Shown here piece by piece: positions 23,585 to 31,425 of a DNA stretch of 36,159 nucleotides (positions are counted from its first letter, which is position 1; each line of letters begins with the position of its first letter). Made by a program: the position numbers and the translations under genes. The notes beneath the pieces were generated by a model. The model had not been told where the DNA came from. It saw only the letters and a list, made by a program, of their open reading frames with translations, and did no database searches. Source of the DNA: Clostridia bacterium (GTDB lineage Bacteria; Bacillota; Clostridia; Oscillospirales; Butyricicoccaceae); assembly GCA_029099685.1 (NCBI GenBank), contig JAQXOO010000005.1:1-36159 (forward strand), in the 5' to 3' direction.

Positions 23585-23920
23585 ATGTACGAACTTAATG
23601 AATTTACAGGGCTTATAATCAAGCAGGCCCGCGAAGAAAAAAACTGGACGCAGCAGTATCTGGCAGACGAAATTGATATCGACATCCGGACTCTCCGTAA
23701 GTATGAATCTGGGGAGAGTAGTATTGACTTGAACAACCTTGGGAAACTAATCTACCTTCTTGACATTTCTCCAAATATATTGTTTAATGCTGAACAGACG
23801 GATGTGGGCTTAGAGATGGATTCCATGTTCAGAAAACTGCTGAGTCTCAGTTACGAGAATCTCAAGTTACTATGTGAATCTGCCCTTTATATCAAGAAGT
23901 GGCATTTAGAAAACGACTAA
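23585..23920 (+). CDS. XRE-family HTH regulator
   Basis: The 111-residue protein has a Cro/C1 helix-turn-helix ('IIKQAREEKNWTQQYLADEI', then 'IRTLRKYESGESSI') followed by a short C-terminal helical region. GAGGAG and ATG 23585 give a clear start. It is the last gene of the low-G+C mobile segment before the nrdD chromosome region. It could regulate the HipA-like and zinc-ribbon genes upstream. Confidence 0.75.
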   Translation: MYELNEFTGLIIKQAREEKNWTQQYLADEIDIDIRTLRKYESGESSIDLNNLGKLIYLLDISPNILFNAEQTDVGLEMDSMFRKLLSLSYENLKLLCESALYIKKWHLEND

Positions 23921-24000
23921 TAGCGGGGCCTGACAAAATATCTATTTCGGTCAGACCCTCGCCGGAGTGTTAAGGCGCATTTGACGGCTGGATGGAAAAA

Positions 24001-24046
24001 GAAAACGGCCCAAACCCATTGAAAACACAAGGGTTTAACCGTTTTC
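24001..24046. repeat. Long imperfect inverted repeat at the mobile/chromosome border
   Basis: GAAAACGG...AAACCC pairs with GGGTTT...CCGTTTTC across a 13-base loop. On the - strand the stem is followed by a T-rich run, but no leftward gene lies to its right. The 357-base gap 23921-24277 otherwise holds the terminator and nrdD promoter listed separately. It may be a relic of an element end. Confidence 0.5.
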
Positions 24047-24079
24047 AAGAAATATCTAAAATCGCCAGACGTGCCATCA

Positions 24080-24117
24080 CCCCTGCAGCCTGACGGCTGC
24101 GGGGGTTTTTCGTTTTT
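24080..24117 (+). terminator. Rho-independent terminator before nrdD
   Basis: CCCC(T)GCAGCC and GGCTGCGGGG form a GC-rich stem with a TGAC loop, followed by TTTTTCGTTTTT. It isolates nrdD from the mobile segment. Confidence 0.88.
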
Positions 24118-24188
24118 GCGGCCCGCTTTCCCTCAAAAGCGCCTTTTCAGAATTGCTTTTCTCTTTTCACAGAACGGTCTCATTGCTC

Positions 24189-24219
24189 TTGACAAGCAGC
24201 TAAACACAGTATATAGTAG
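24189..24219 (+). promoter_or_regulatory. nrdD promoter overlapping an NrdR-like box
   Basis: A -35 TTGACA (24189-24194), a 17-base spacer and a -10 TATAGT (24212-24217) form a near-consensus promoter. ACACAGTATATAGTAG at 24204-24219 matches the NrdR operator ACACWATATWTWGTGT-type consensus at most positions, especially the CWxTATATWGT core, and overlaps the -10. NrdR represses ribonucleotide reductase genes, so this fits; a second box was not found. Confidence 0.75.
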
Positions 24220-24277
24220 GTAGCAGTTGAGTACCCCCCTACATTTGGTTTCAGTTTTTTGGAAAGGATGATCCCCT

Positions 24278-26593
24278 ATGATCACCGAGATCATCAAGCG
24301 CGACGGTCGCCGCGCCCCCTTCCGCATCGAAAAGATCACCGACGCCATCTTCGCTGCGGCCCAGGCCTCCGGCGGACAGGATTATGAGATGGCCCAGCGC
24401 CTGGCCCGGCAGGTGGTGCAGCTGCTGGACAATGAAAACATGATCACCATCCCCACCGTGGAGCAGATCCAGGACACTGTGGAAAAGGTGCTGGTGAAAA
24501 ACGGCCATGCCCGCACCGCCAAAAAGTACATTCTCTACCGCAACGAGCGCACCCGCGCCCGGGAGATGAACACCCGGCTGATGAAGATCTATGAGGATCT
24601 GACCTTCAAATCCTCTCTGGAAAACGACATCAAGCGGGAAAACGCCAACATCGACGGCGATACCGCCATGGGCACCATGCTGAAATACGGCTCCGAGGGG
24701 GCCAAGCAGTTTTGCGAGATGTTCATCCTGGACCCGGAGCACGCCCGTGCCCACCGGGAGGGCGATATCCACATCCACGACCTGGATTTTTACACTCTGA
24801 CCACTACCTGCTGCCAGATCGACCTGCTCAAGCTGTTTGAGGGCGGCTTTTCCACCGGCCACGGCTATCTGCGGGAGCCCATGGACATCCGCTCCTATTC
24901 CGCCCTGGCCTGCATCGCCCTGCAGTCCAACCAGAACGATCAGCACGGCGGCCAGAGCGTTCCCAACTTTGATTATTCCCTGGCCCCCGGCGTGGCAAAG
25001 ACCTTCCGCCGGTCCTACCGGGACAATCTGGCAAAAGCGCTGGACCTCCACGCGGGCATCGACCTTTGCGAGAAGCTGGCCCGCTCCCTGCTGGACGAGA
25101 CGGAAGCGGCCACCGGCCTGCAGCCCGCCTTTGACGGTAAAAACGGCTTTGACCAGGCGCTGCAGGCGCGTCTTGCCGAAGCCGTGGGCGACCAGGCTGA
25201 AAAGGTGCTGCGCTTCACCCGGAAATACGCCGTCAAGGGCACCCGTTCGGCCACCTATCAGGCCATGGAGGCCCTGGTCCACAATCTGAACACCATGCAC
25301 TCCCGGGCGGGCGCCCAGGTGCCCTTTACCTCCCTGAACTACGGCACCGACACCTCTCCCGAGGGGCGGCTGGTCACCGAATGCCTGCTGCTGGCCACCG
25401 AGGCCGGCCTGGGCAACGGCGAGACCTCCATCTTCCCCATCCACATCTTCAAGGTGAAGGAGGGCGTCAACTTCAACCCCGGCGACCCCAACTACGACCT
25501 GTTCCGTCTGGCCATCCGGGTGTCCGCCAAGCGGCTGTTTCCCAACTTCTCCTTCCTGGACGCTCCCTTCAACAAGCAATATTACAAGGAGGGCCACCCC
25601 GAGACCGAGGCCGCCTACATGGGCTGCCGCACCCGGGTGGTGGCCAACCACTACGATCCCACCCGGGAGATCACCTACGGCCGGGGCAACCTGTCCTTTA
25701 CCTCCGTCAACCTGCCCCGCATCGGCATCCGGGCCCACGGCGACGTGGACTGGTTCTTCGAGGACCTGGACCGGAAGATCGACCTGGTGATCGCCCAGCT
25801 GCTGGCCCGGTTCAAGCTCCAGTCCCAAAAGACCGTGCGCAACTACCCCTTCCTCATGGGGCAGGGCGTCTGGATGGACTCGGAAAAGCTGGACCCCGAC
25901 GACACAGTGGGCGAGGTGCTGAAGCACGGCACCCTCACCTGCGGCTTCATCGGCCTGGCCGAGTGTCTGAAGGCCCTCATCGGCAAGCACCACGGCGAGA
26001 GCGACGAGGCCCAGAACCTGGGCCTGGACATCATCCACCATATGCGGGAACGGATGGACCAGGCCACCCAGCAGTACGGTCTCAACTTCTCCCTGATCGC
26101 CACCCCGGCAGAGGGCCTGTCCGGCCGCTTCGTCCGCATGGACAGGGAGCGCTTCGGCGTCATCGAGGGGGTCACCGACCGGGATTATTACACCAATTCG
26201 TTCCACGTGCCGGTGTACTATCCCATCTCCGCCTTTGAAAAGCTCCGGCGGGAGGCGCCCTATCACGCCATGACCAACGGCGGCCACATCAGCTACATCG
26301 AGCTGGACGGCGACCCCACCCAGAACCTGGAAGCCTTTGAGCAGGTGGTGCGCTTTATGAAGGAGTGCGGCATCGGCTACGGCTCCATCAATCATCCGGT
26401 GGACCGGGACCCCATCTGCGGCTACACCGGCATCATCGGAGAGACCTGCCCCCGCTGCGGCCGGAAGGCCGGCGAGGGCGTCCCCCTGGAAAAGCTGCAC
26501 AAGCTGGGCCTTTACAAGCATCTCAATGCCCAGACCCTGGGCTATCCCGGCGACCCCGCCGAGGAAGCCGACCGTATGGAAAATCCGCTGTGA
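24278..26593 (+). CDS. nrdD: Class III anaerobic ribonucleotide reductase, catalytic part without glycyl-radical segment
   Basis: This 771-residue enzyme reduces ribonucleoside triphosphates to deoxy forms in anaerobes. Residues ~3-95 form the ATP-cone allosteric domain ('IIKRDGRRAPFRIEKI'). The ten-stranded barrel includes the thiyl-radical Cys in 'GTLTCGFIGLAECL'. The C-terminal metal-binding cysteines are present: Cys714 in 'ICGYTG', and Cys724 and Cys727 in 'CPRCGR'. Normally the glycyl-radical motif 'RIRRITGYL' follows shortly after. Here the protein instead ends with a 42-residue tail ('...EEADRMENPL'). That motif is encoded by the next gene. GGAAAGGA precedes ATG 24278. Confidence 0.92.
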   Translation: MITEIIKRDGRRAPFRIEKITDAIFAAAQASGGQDYEMAQRLARQVVQLLDNENMITIPTVEQIQDTVEKVLVKNGHARTAKKYILYRNERTRAREMNTRLMKIYEDLTFKSSLENDIKRENANIDGDTAMGTMLKYGSEGAKQFCEMFILDPEHARAHREGDIHIHDLDFYTLTTTCCQIDLLKLFEGGFSTGHGYLREPMDIRSYSALACIALQSNQNDQHGGQSVPNFDYSLAPGVAKTFRRSYRDNLAKALDLHAGIDLCEKLARSLLDETEAATGLQPAFDGKNGFDQALQARLAEAVGDQAEKVLRFTRKYAVKGTRSATYQAMEALVHNLNTMHSRAGAQVPFTSLNYGTDTSPEGRLVTECLLLATEAGLGNGETSIFPIHIFKVKEGVNFNPGDPNYDLFRLAIRVSAKRLFPNFSFLDAPFNKQYYKEGHPETEAAYMGCRTRVVANHYDPTREITYGRGNLSFTSVNLPRIGIRAHGDVDWFFEDLDRKIDLVIAQLLARFKLQSQKTVRNYPFLMGQGVWMDSEKLDPDDTVGEVLKHGTLTCGFIGLAECLKALIGKHHGESDEAQNLGLDIIHHMRERMDQATQQYGLNFSLIATPAEGLSGRFVRMDRERFGVIEGVTDRDYYTNSFHVPVYYPISAFEKLRREAPYHAMTNGGHISYIELDGDPTQNLEAFEQVVRFMKECGIGYGSINHPVDRDPICGYTGIIGETCPRCGRKAGEGVPLEKLHKLGLYKHLNAQTLGYPGDPAEEADRMENPL

Positions 26594-26630
26594 GCCCCCG
26601 GCTCTCCGCTACAGAAAGGAAAGGATCAGT

Positions 26631-26837
26631 ATGACCAAACAGTTTAAAGTGACCGAAGTCAACGGCGTCCCCGTGGTGGGCGAGGGCGTGGGATTTGAGC
26701 GCATCCGCCGCATCACCGGCTACCTGGTGGGCACCCTGGACCGCTTTAACAACGGCAAGCGCGCCGAGGAAGCCGACCGGGTGAAGCACAGCGTGGAGTG
26801 CTGCTCCTGCGCCGACTCCGGCAGCACCTGCGCCTGA
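26631..26837 (+). CDS. Separate glycyl-radical subunit of class III ribonucleotide reductase
   Basis: This 68-residue protein contains the sequence that normally ends NrdD: 'FERIRRITGYLVGTLDRFNN', then 'GKRAEEADRVKH'. The radical glycine is Gly30. An N-terminal ~20 residues ('MTKQFKVTEVNGVPVVGEGV') appear to be a new docking or capping segment. The C-terminus is Cys-rich (Cys57, Cys58, Cys60, Cys67). It starts at ATG 26631 with AGGAAAGGA upstream, 37 bases after the nrdD stop, and its stop overlaps the nrdG start by one base. An 18-base direct repeat (CGCCGAGGAAGCCGACCG) is present in both the nrdD end and this gene. It parallels GrcA/YfiD, a separate glycyl-radical piece for pyruvate formate-lyase. 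Confidence 0.88.
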   Translation: MTKQFKVTEVNGVPVVGEGVGFERIRRITGYLVGTLDRFNNGKRAEEADRVKHSVECCSCADSGSTCA

Positions 26838-27337
26838 TGTCTGTCCTCCGCGTGGCCGGGACCATCCCGGAATCCATCGTGGACGGCCCCGGCATCCGCT
26901 ACGTGCTGTTCACCCAGGGCTGCCCCCACCGCTGTCCCGGCTGCCACAACCCCCAGACCCACGATTTTTCCGGCGGGCGGGAGATGACGGTGGAGGCCCT
27001 GCTGGCGGACATCACCGCCCGCCCCTATGTAAAGGCGGTGACCTTTTCCGGCGGGGAGCCCTTCGCCCAGCCGGAACCGCTGGCGGAGCTGGCCGCCGGG
27101 CTGAAGGCCCGGGGCTTTCACCTGATGAGCTACAGCGGCTATACCTTCGAGGAGCTGCTGGCCCTTCCCGGCGCCCGGCCGCTGCTGGAGCAGCTGGACC
27201 TGCTGGTGGACGGCCCCTTTGTGGACGCCCAGAAGGACATCGGCCTGCGCTTCCGGGGCAGCGCCAACCAGCGGGTGCTGGATGTGCCCGCTTCCCTGGC
27301 GGCGGGCGCGCCCCTGTGGTGCGGGCAGTACCGCTGA
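26837..27337 (+). CDS. nrdG: Anaerobic ribonucleotide reductase activating protein (radical SAM)
   Basis: This 166-residue radical SAM activase generates the glycyl radical on its partner. Cys29, Cys33 and Cys36 in 'CPHRCPGC' bind the 4Fe-4S cluster. 'VDGPGIRYVLFTQGC' upstream and 'TFSGGEPF' downstream are the family's SAM-binding motifs. I chose ATG 26837, which overlaps the stop of the glycyl-radical gene. This coupling suggests activase and radical subunit are made together. Its length matches known NrdG proteins. Confidence 0.92.
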   Translation: MSVLRVAGTIPESIVDGPGIRYVLFTQGCPHRCPGCHNPQTHDFSGGREMTVEALLADITARPYVKAVTFSGGEPFAQPEPLAELAAGLKARGFHLMSYSGYTFEELLALPGARPLLEQLDLLVDGPFVDAQKDIGLRFRGSANQRVLDVPASLAAGAPLWCGQYR

Positions 27338-27377
27338 ACAGTCCCGCCTGCCCCTTCCCGGCAATTTGACACATCCG

Positions 27378-27415
27378 GCCGCGTTTCAGAAGTTCTGAAG
27401 CGCGGCTTTCTTTTT
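27378..27415 (+). terminator. Rho-independent terminator of the nrd operon
   Basis: GCCGCG with CGCGGC and an inner TTCAGA/TCTGAA pair form a long stem, followed by TTTCTTTTT. It closes nrdD-radical subunit-nrdG. Confidence 0.87.
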
Positions 27416-27468
27416 ATTCCCGGGGGCGGCGCAAAGGATGAACGAACGGTAAATTCCCCCGTTTTGCC

Positions 27469-27497
27469 TTGACGGCGGTAAAATTTGCTGGTATATT
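27469..27497 (+). promoter_or_regulatory. Promoter of the phospholipase D-type gene
   Basis: TTGACG (27469-27474), a 17-base spacer and TATATT (27492-27497) form a good sigma-A promoter 32 bases before the ATG. Confidence 0.75.
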
Positions 27498-27528
27498 GCT
27501 GAGAAATAACGGTAAAAAGGGGAAAACC

Positions 27529-28947
27529 ATGAAACGGATCTTGAAATACCTGCTGTGGGCGCTGGCAGCCTATCTGCTCTATGTGGTGGTCACCGGGGTG
27601 CTGCCCTTTGCCCGGCAGCCCCGGGTGGCGGAGGAGGACCGGTACGCCGCCGGGGACTTTTACGGCAGCGCTCCCTGCTGCGACCGGGTGGCCCTGGTGG
27701 AGGAGCCCCGGACCGGGCTGGCTGCCCGGCTGTTTCTGGTGTCCCAGTCCTGTGAGACCCTGGACGTTTCCTATTACGCCCTGCAGATGGACAGCACCAC
27801 CGACCTGTTTCTGGGGGCGCTGCTGGACGCCGCCGACCGGGGCGTCCGGGTGCGGCTGCTGGTGGACGGCTTCGCCGGGGGACTGACCCATCTCCATCCC
27901 GTCTACGCCCGGGCCATCGGCGCCCACCCCAACATCACCCTGCGGCTGTACAATCCTCCGGATCCCCTGCGGCCCTGGACCTTTAACGGGCGGCTCCACG
28001 ACAAATACATCCTCATCGACGACAAGCTGGTGCTGCTGGGCGGCCGCAACATCGGGGACCGCTACTTCGGGCCGGAGGGCTACGGCGCGGGCCTTTCCAT
28101 CGACCGGGATGTGCTGGTCTACAACACCGCATACGCCTCCGGCGGGCGGGAGAGCGCTCTGTTCGCCGTGCGGGACTATATGGACGGCATCTGGGAGGGA
28201 GAGAACGTGACCCAGCCCTTTGACCGGGATTCCGGCGGGTCGGCGGCCCTGCGGGAGCAGCTTTCGGCGGATTTCCAGGCGCTGCGGGCGCAGCACCCCT
28301 CCCTGTTTGACACGCCGGTGGACTTTGCCGCCCGGACCTTTGCAGCCAATAAGGTGACCTTTGTCCACAACGGTGCCGCTATTGGGCCGAAGGCCCCCGC
28401 CGTAGCCCAGGCGCTGAAAGAAGCTCTGGGGTCCGCCCGGGAAAGCTGCGTGCTCCAGTCCCCTTATGTGGTGCCGGGAGAGGATCTGTGCGCCCTGCTG
28501 GCCCAGCTGGCCGCCGGCTCGGCGGACTGCCGGGTACTCACCAATTCCCTGGCCTCCACCCCCAATCTGCCGGCCTTTTCCGCCTATGTGCAGGGGCGGC
28601 AGTCCCTGCTGGACACCGGCGCGGCCTTTTTTGAGTATCAGAGCGATGACGCCATCCACGCCAAGACCTATATTGTGGACGGCCGCCTTTCGGCGGTAGG
28701 CTCCTTCAACCTGGACCCCCGCAGCACCTACCTGGACACGGAACTGCTGCTGTTCATCGACAGCGAGGACTTTGCCGCCGACCTGCTGGCGGTGCAGCAG
28801 CGCTATTTTGACCGGAGCCTGCAGGTGGGCCCCGGGGGCGAATACCTGCCCCGGGACGGGGTGGAAGCCGTCCCCGTCAGCACCTTCAAGCGGGTGCTGG
28901 TGTCCGCCGTGGGATTCCTGGGCCGGCCCCTGCGGTTTTTGGTGTAA
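27529..28947 (+). CDS. Phospholipase D-family protein, cardiolipin synthase-like
   Basis: This 472-residue membrane-anchored enzyme has one N-terminal transmembrane helix (about residues 5-25) and two HxKxxxxD catalytic motifs: His157/Lys159 in 'HDKYILIDD' and His377/Lys379 in 'HAKTYIVDG'. Each is followed by the family's 'GGRNIG' or 'GSFNLD' motif. Two HKD motifs in one chain are the hallmark of phospholipase D-type phosphatidyltransferases such as cardiolipin synthase; phosphodiesterase activity is an alternative. I chose ATG 27529 over the in-frame ATG 27469, which lies in the promoter. It has its own promoter and a terminator shared with the convergent LysR gene. Confidence 0.85.
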   Translation: MKRILKYLLWALAAYLLYVVVTGVLPFARQPRVAEEDRYAAGDFYGSAPCCDRVALVEEPRTGLAARLFLVSQSCETLDVSYYALQMDSTTDLFLGALLDAADRGVRVRLLVDGFAGGLTHLHPVYARAIGAHPNITLRLYNPPDPLRPWTFNGRLHDKYILIDDKLVLLGGRNIGDRYFGPEGYGAGLSIDRDVLVYNTAYASGGRESALFAVRDYMDGIWEGENVTQPFDRDSGGSAALREQLSADFQALRAQHPSLFDTPVDFAARTFAANKVTFVHNGAAIGPKAPAVAQALKEALGSARESCVLQSPYVVPGEDLCALLAQLAAGSADCRVLTNSLASTPNLPAFSAYVQGRQSLLDTGAAFFEYQSDDAIHAKTYIVDGRLSAVGSFNLDPRSTYLDTELLLFIDSEDFAADLLAVQQRYFDRSLQVGPGGEYLPRDGVEAVPVSTFKRVLVSAVGFLGRPLRFLV

Positions 28948-28969
28948 GCTTCTCCGCCCGCGCAAAAAT

Positions 28970-29006
28970 GCCCCCTTTGACCGGATACGGCACAAAGGGG
29001 GCTTTT
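28970..29006. terminator. Bidirectional terminator between convergent genes
   Basis: GCCCCCTTTG and CAAAGGGGGC pair perfectly (28970-28979 with 28993-29002). TTTT follows on the + strand, and the preceding AAAAA gives a T-run on the - strand, so it can serve both the synthase and LysR. Confidence 0.85.
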
Positions 29007-29030
29007 GTAATGTCTTTTTTGGCGGCGGCC

Positions 29031-29933
29031 TTATGTCCCGGCCCGGCGCACCAGCTCGGCAAAGGCCTTTGCCAGCTCGCTGAGCGCGCCCTTTTTGCGG
29101 AAGACCATATAAATATTGCGGCTCACCGGCTGCTCCTCCAGCTCGAAGGTGATGAGCTTGCCGGCCCGGACCTGCTCCTGCACCGACAGGGCGGACAGGA
29201 TGGATACGCCCGCGCCCAGGGCCACCAGCTCCTGGAGCATTTCGGGGTCAGAGGCATAATACCGCACCTGCAGCTTTTTGGCATCGATGTCCCGGTCGCT
29301 GAGGTAGTTGTCGATCATCTTCTGGGTGCCGCTGCCCTGATCCCGGAAGACCATGGGTTCCCCCAGCAGGTCGCAGCCCAAAACACCCTGCTCCTTCAGT
29401 CTGGCAAAGCGGGGGGTGTTGGGGGCGATGAGCACCAGCCGGTCCCGGGCCACCCGCTCATAGGTGAGCGCCTGGCGGTTGTCGGTGCTGCCCACAAAGC
29501 CCAGCTGAACGTCTCCGTCCAGCACCATCTGCTGAATGTGCTCGCTGTCGCCGCCGCGGACGACACAGCAGCACTCGGGGTGCTGCTGGCAAAAGGCCAG
29601 CACATGCCGGGGCAGCAGGCTTTTGGAAGGCGCGGTGGAGGCGCCGATGACCAGCTCCCGCCTGACGGCGCCCTCGATGGAGGATTCCAGCGCGCCGCAT
29701 TTGGTGACCACATCCTTGGCGTACTGATAGACCCGCTTGCCGTCGGCGGTCAGTTCGATGGATCGCTTGGACTCCCGGCGGAACAGCTGCACCCGGAGGG
29801 CCTCCTCCAGGGCGCTGATATGGCTGCTGACTGTGGACTGGGCCAGGTACAGGCGGCGCCCCGCCTCGGTAAAGTTGCCGCATTCCACGATGGTCACGAA
29901 GATCTCTAATTGTTTTAAAGTGATCCTGCTCAT
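29031..29933 (-). CDS. LysR-family transcriptional regulator
   Basis: This 300-residue regulator has an N-terminal winged helix-turn-helix (residues ~4-62, 'TLKQLEIFVTIVECGNFTEA', then 'STVSSHISALEE') and a periplasmic-binding-protein-type effector domain (about 90-295). The length is normal. It is transcribed leftward and lies directly downstream of a tandem glycine riboswitch and its terminator, with no gene between. So its expression should depend on glycine. The target genes and small-molecule ligand are not evident. Confidence 0.87.
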   Translation of the reverse strand: MSRITLKQLEIFVTIVECGNFTEAGRRLYLAQSTVSSHISALEEALRVQLFRRESKRSIELTADGKRVYQYAKDVVTKCGALESSIEGAVRRELVIGASTAPSKSLLPRHVLAFCQQHPECCCVVRGGDSEHIQQMVLDGDVQLGFVGSTDNRQALTYERVARDRLVLIAPNTPRFARLKEQGVLGCDLLGEPMVFRDQGSGTQKMIDNYLSDRDIDAKKLQVRYYASDPEMLQELVALGAGVSILSALSVQEQVRAGKLITFELEEQPVSRNIYMVFRKKGALSELAKAFAELVRRAGT

Positions 29934-30011
29934 GGTTCTTTCCCGCTTTCTTTGTTTGGTCCGGTTTGTTTCTCAAAAGGCCTCTCCGGCGCTTTCTCAA
30001 CAGCCGGCATG

Positions 30012-30042
30012 AAAAAAAGCACAAAGCGACCCCGCTTTGTGC
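30012..30042 (-). terminator. Riboswitch-controlled intrinsic terminator
   Basis: On the - strand GCACAAAGC pairs with GCTTTGTGC and is followed by seven T residues (plus-strand A run at 30012-30018). It comes right after the second aptamer and before LysR, so it is the likely expression platform. Confidence 0.85.
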
Positions 30043-30200
30043 CCCTGTTCCCAGCCTGAGAGATTCCCCACAAAATGGGTTGCACCTTCGGCGTGCATCG
30101 CTGCACTTCACAGAGTTTCGTCCCGGTCCGGTACGTCTGCCTGAGAGTTTTTGCTGCCCCTTCGGCGCCGCGCCCGGGCGCGGTCTCTCCCGGACCGTTC
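30043..30200 (-). ncRNA. Tandem glycine riboswitch (two aptamers)
   Basis: Read on the - strand, the first aptamer (about 30197-30124) begins GGGAGAGACC, contains GCCGAAGGGGCAGC and ends AAACTCTCAGGCA. The second (about 30122-30046) contains ACGCCGAAGGTGCAA and ends ATCTCTCAGGCTGGG. GAGAG near the start, CCGAAGG and CTCTCAGGC are the signature of glycine aptamers, and two in series is their classical form. It normally controls glycine cleavage or glycine/alanine transport genes; here a LysR gene follows. Confidence 0.88.
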
Positions 30201-30277
30201 ATCCGCGTTTTTCCCGTTATGGTCCCGGGGCACCCCAGCCGTGCTGTGGTACCGCCGTTGTATATTTCTGCGGTTTC

Positions 30278-30306
30278 ATCATATCATATGCCATTTTTTG
30301 TTGCAA
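30278..30306 (-). promoter_or_regulatory. Promoter of the riboswitch-LysR transcript
   Basis: On the - strand TTGCAA (30306-30301), a 17-base spacer and TATGAT (30283-30278) form a good promoter about 80 bases before the first aptamer. With the riboswitch and terminator, this accounts for most of the gene-free 29934-30406. Confidence 0.75.
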
Positions 30307-30406
30307 GAAATCATTTTAAATCGCTATTGGCCGTTTTCTTTATCGCTTTTTCCGATGATTGCACCGCCAAATGCCCTTTTTTTCCCGGATTTCCCGTCCC
30401 GGGGCA

Positions 30407-31420
30407 TCAGTCACGGACGCCCCGTTCTTCCAGGGTGATCTCGCCGGTGAGGTCGGTCCGGAACCACTTCCGCACGTTTTCCACGCCCTCTGTGCGGCCC
30501 AGCACCCACATCAGCTTGGTAAAGGCCGCCTCGGAGGTCATGTCCATGGCGGAGATGACGCCCTTTTCCAGCGCCAGCTTGCCCACCTCATACTTGGACA
30601 GGTCACTTTTCTCATACAGGCACTGGCTGGCCACCACCACCGGGATGTCCGCCCGGCGCAGGGCCTCCAGCTTGCCGTAGAGGTCCCGGTGGACATAGTG
30701 CAGCCCGCCTGCGCCGAAGGCCTCGATGAGGATGCCCTTGTACTGCCGTTGGAGCAGCAGGTCAAAGATGGCGGGATCGATGCCGGGGGTAAGCTTCAGC
30801 AAAAACACGTGGGTGTTCAGAGCGTCCTCCAGCCGGAACTTGCCCCGCAGGGGCGGCAGCAGCTCTTCCCGCAGCTCCAGGCCGCTCCCCGTCACCCGGG
30901 CCACCGGCGGATAATTGATGCTCTCGAAGGCGTCGAAGCCAGAGGTGCGCACCTTGACCCCCCGGCAGCCCAGCAGCACCTTCCGGTCAAAGGCCAGGAA
31001 CACGCCGGGCTTGCCGGTCATGGCCATAGCCACGGCGCAGCGGATGTTGTCGGTGGCATCGGTGAGGGGATGCACAAAGGGCAGCTGGCTGCCGGTGAGC
31101 ACCACCGGCACGGGGATGTTCCGCAGCATATAGCTCAGGGCCGAGGCGGTATAGCCCATGGTGTCGGTGCCGTGGGTGATGACGATGCCGTCGTACTGCT
31201 CCCAGGAGGCCGCCACCTCCCGGGCGATGACCTGCCATTCCTCCGGTTGGATATTGGAAGAATCCAGCGCCAGGATGTCCCGGCAGTCAATCTGGCAGTC
31301 GCTGAGGCTGTGCAGGCTCCCGGCCACGATGTCGGACACGGAAAGCTCGGGCGTCAGGCCGTTCTCGGAAACATCGGAGGCGATGGTGCCGCCGGTGGCA
31401 AGAATGAGGATCTTGTGCAT
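30407..31420 (-). CDS. ansA: L-asparaginase, type I-like
   Basis: This 337-residue enzyme hydrolyses asparagine to aspartate and ammonia. The first active-site motif 'ATGGTIAS' holds Thr12, and the second 'THGTDTM' holds the Thr85/Asp86 pair. There is no signal peptide, so it is cytoplasmic. I chose ATG 31420, preceded by AAGGAG; a GTG three codons earlier lies within the upstream gene's stop. It is probably co-transcribed with the QueG-like gene upstream, whose stop it nearly touches. Confidence 0.9.
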   Translation of the reverse strand: MHKILILATGGTIASDVSENGLTPELSVSDIVAGSLHSLSDCQIDCRDILALDSSNIQPEEWQVIAREVAASWEQYDGIVITHGTDTMGYTASALSYMLRNIPVPVVLTGSQLPFVHPLTDATDNIRCAVAMAMTGKPGVFLAFDRKVLLGCRGVKVRTSGFDAFESINYPPVARVTGSGLELREELLPPLRGKFRLEDALNTHVFLLKLTPGIDPAIFDLLLQRQYKGILIEAFGAGGLHYVHRDLYGKLEALRRADIPVVVASQCLYEKSDLSKYEVGKLALEKGVISAMDMTSEAAFTKLMWVLGRTEGVENVRKWFRTDLTGEITLEERGVRD

Positions 31421-31425
31421 GGTGG

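Noticed and set aside
22270-23920. Complete HipBA toxin-antitoxin pair
   Set aside because: The XRE gene is separated from the HipA-like gene by another gene and lies downstream, and the HipA-like protein lacks the N-terminal part of classical HipA.
23921-24277. tRNA gene or att site at the mobile/chromosome border
   Set aside because: No cloverleaf with a T-loop motif was found, and no direct repeat pairing the two ends could be identified by eye.
24251-26521. Long open frame antisense to nrdD, and similar long antisense frames at 28968-29909, 30359-31705 and 33303-35462
   Set aside because: They lie opposite well-recognised genes in G+C-rich DNA where stop codons are rare. The translations are low-complexity, rich in Gly, Ala, His and Val, and match no domain.
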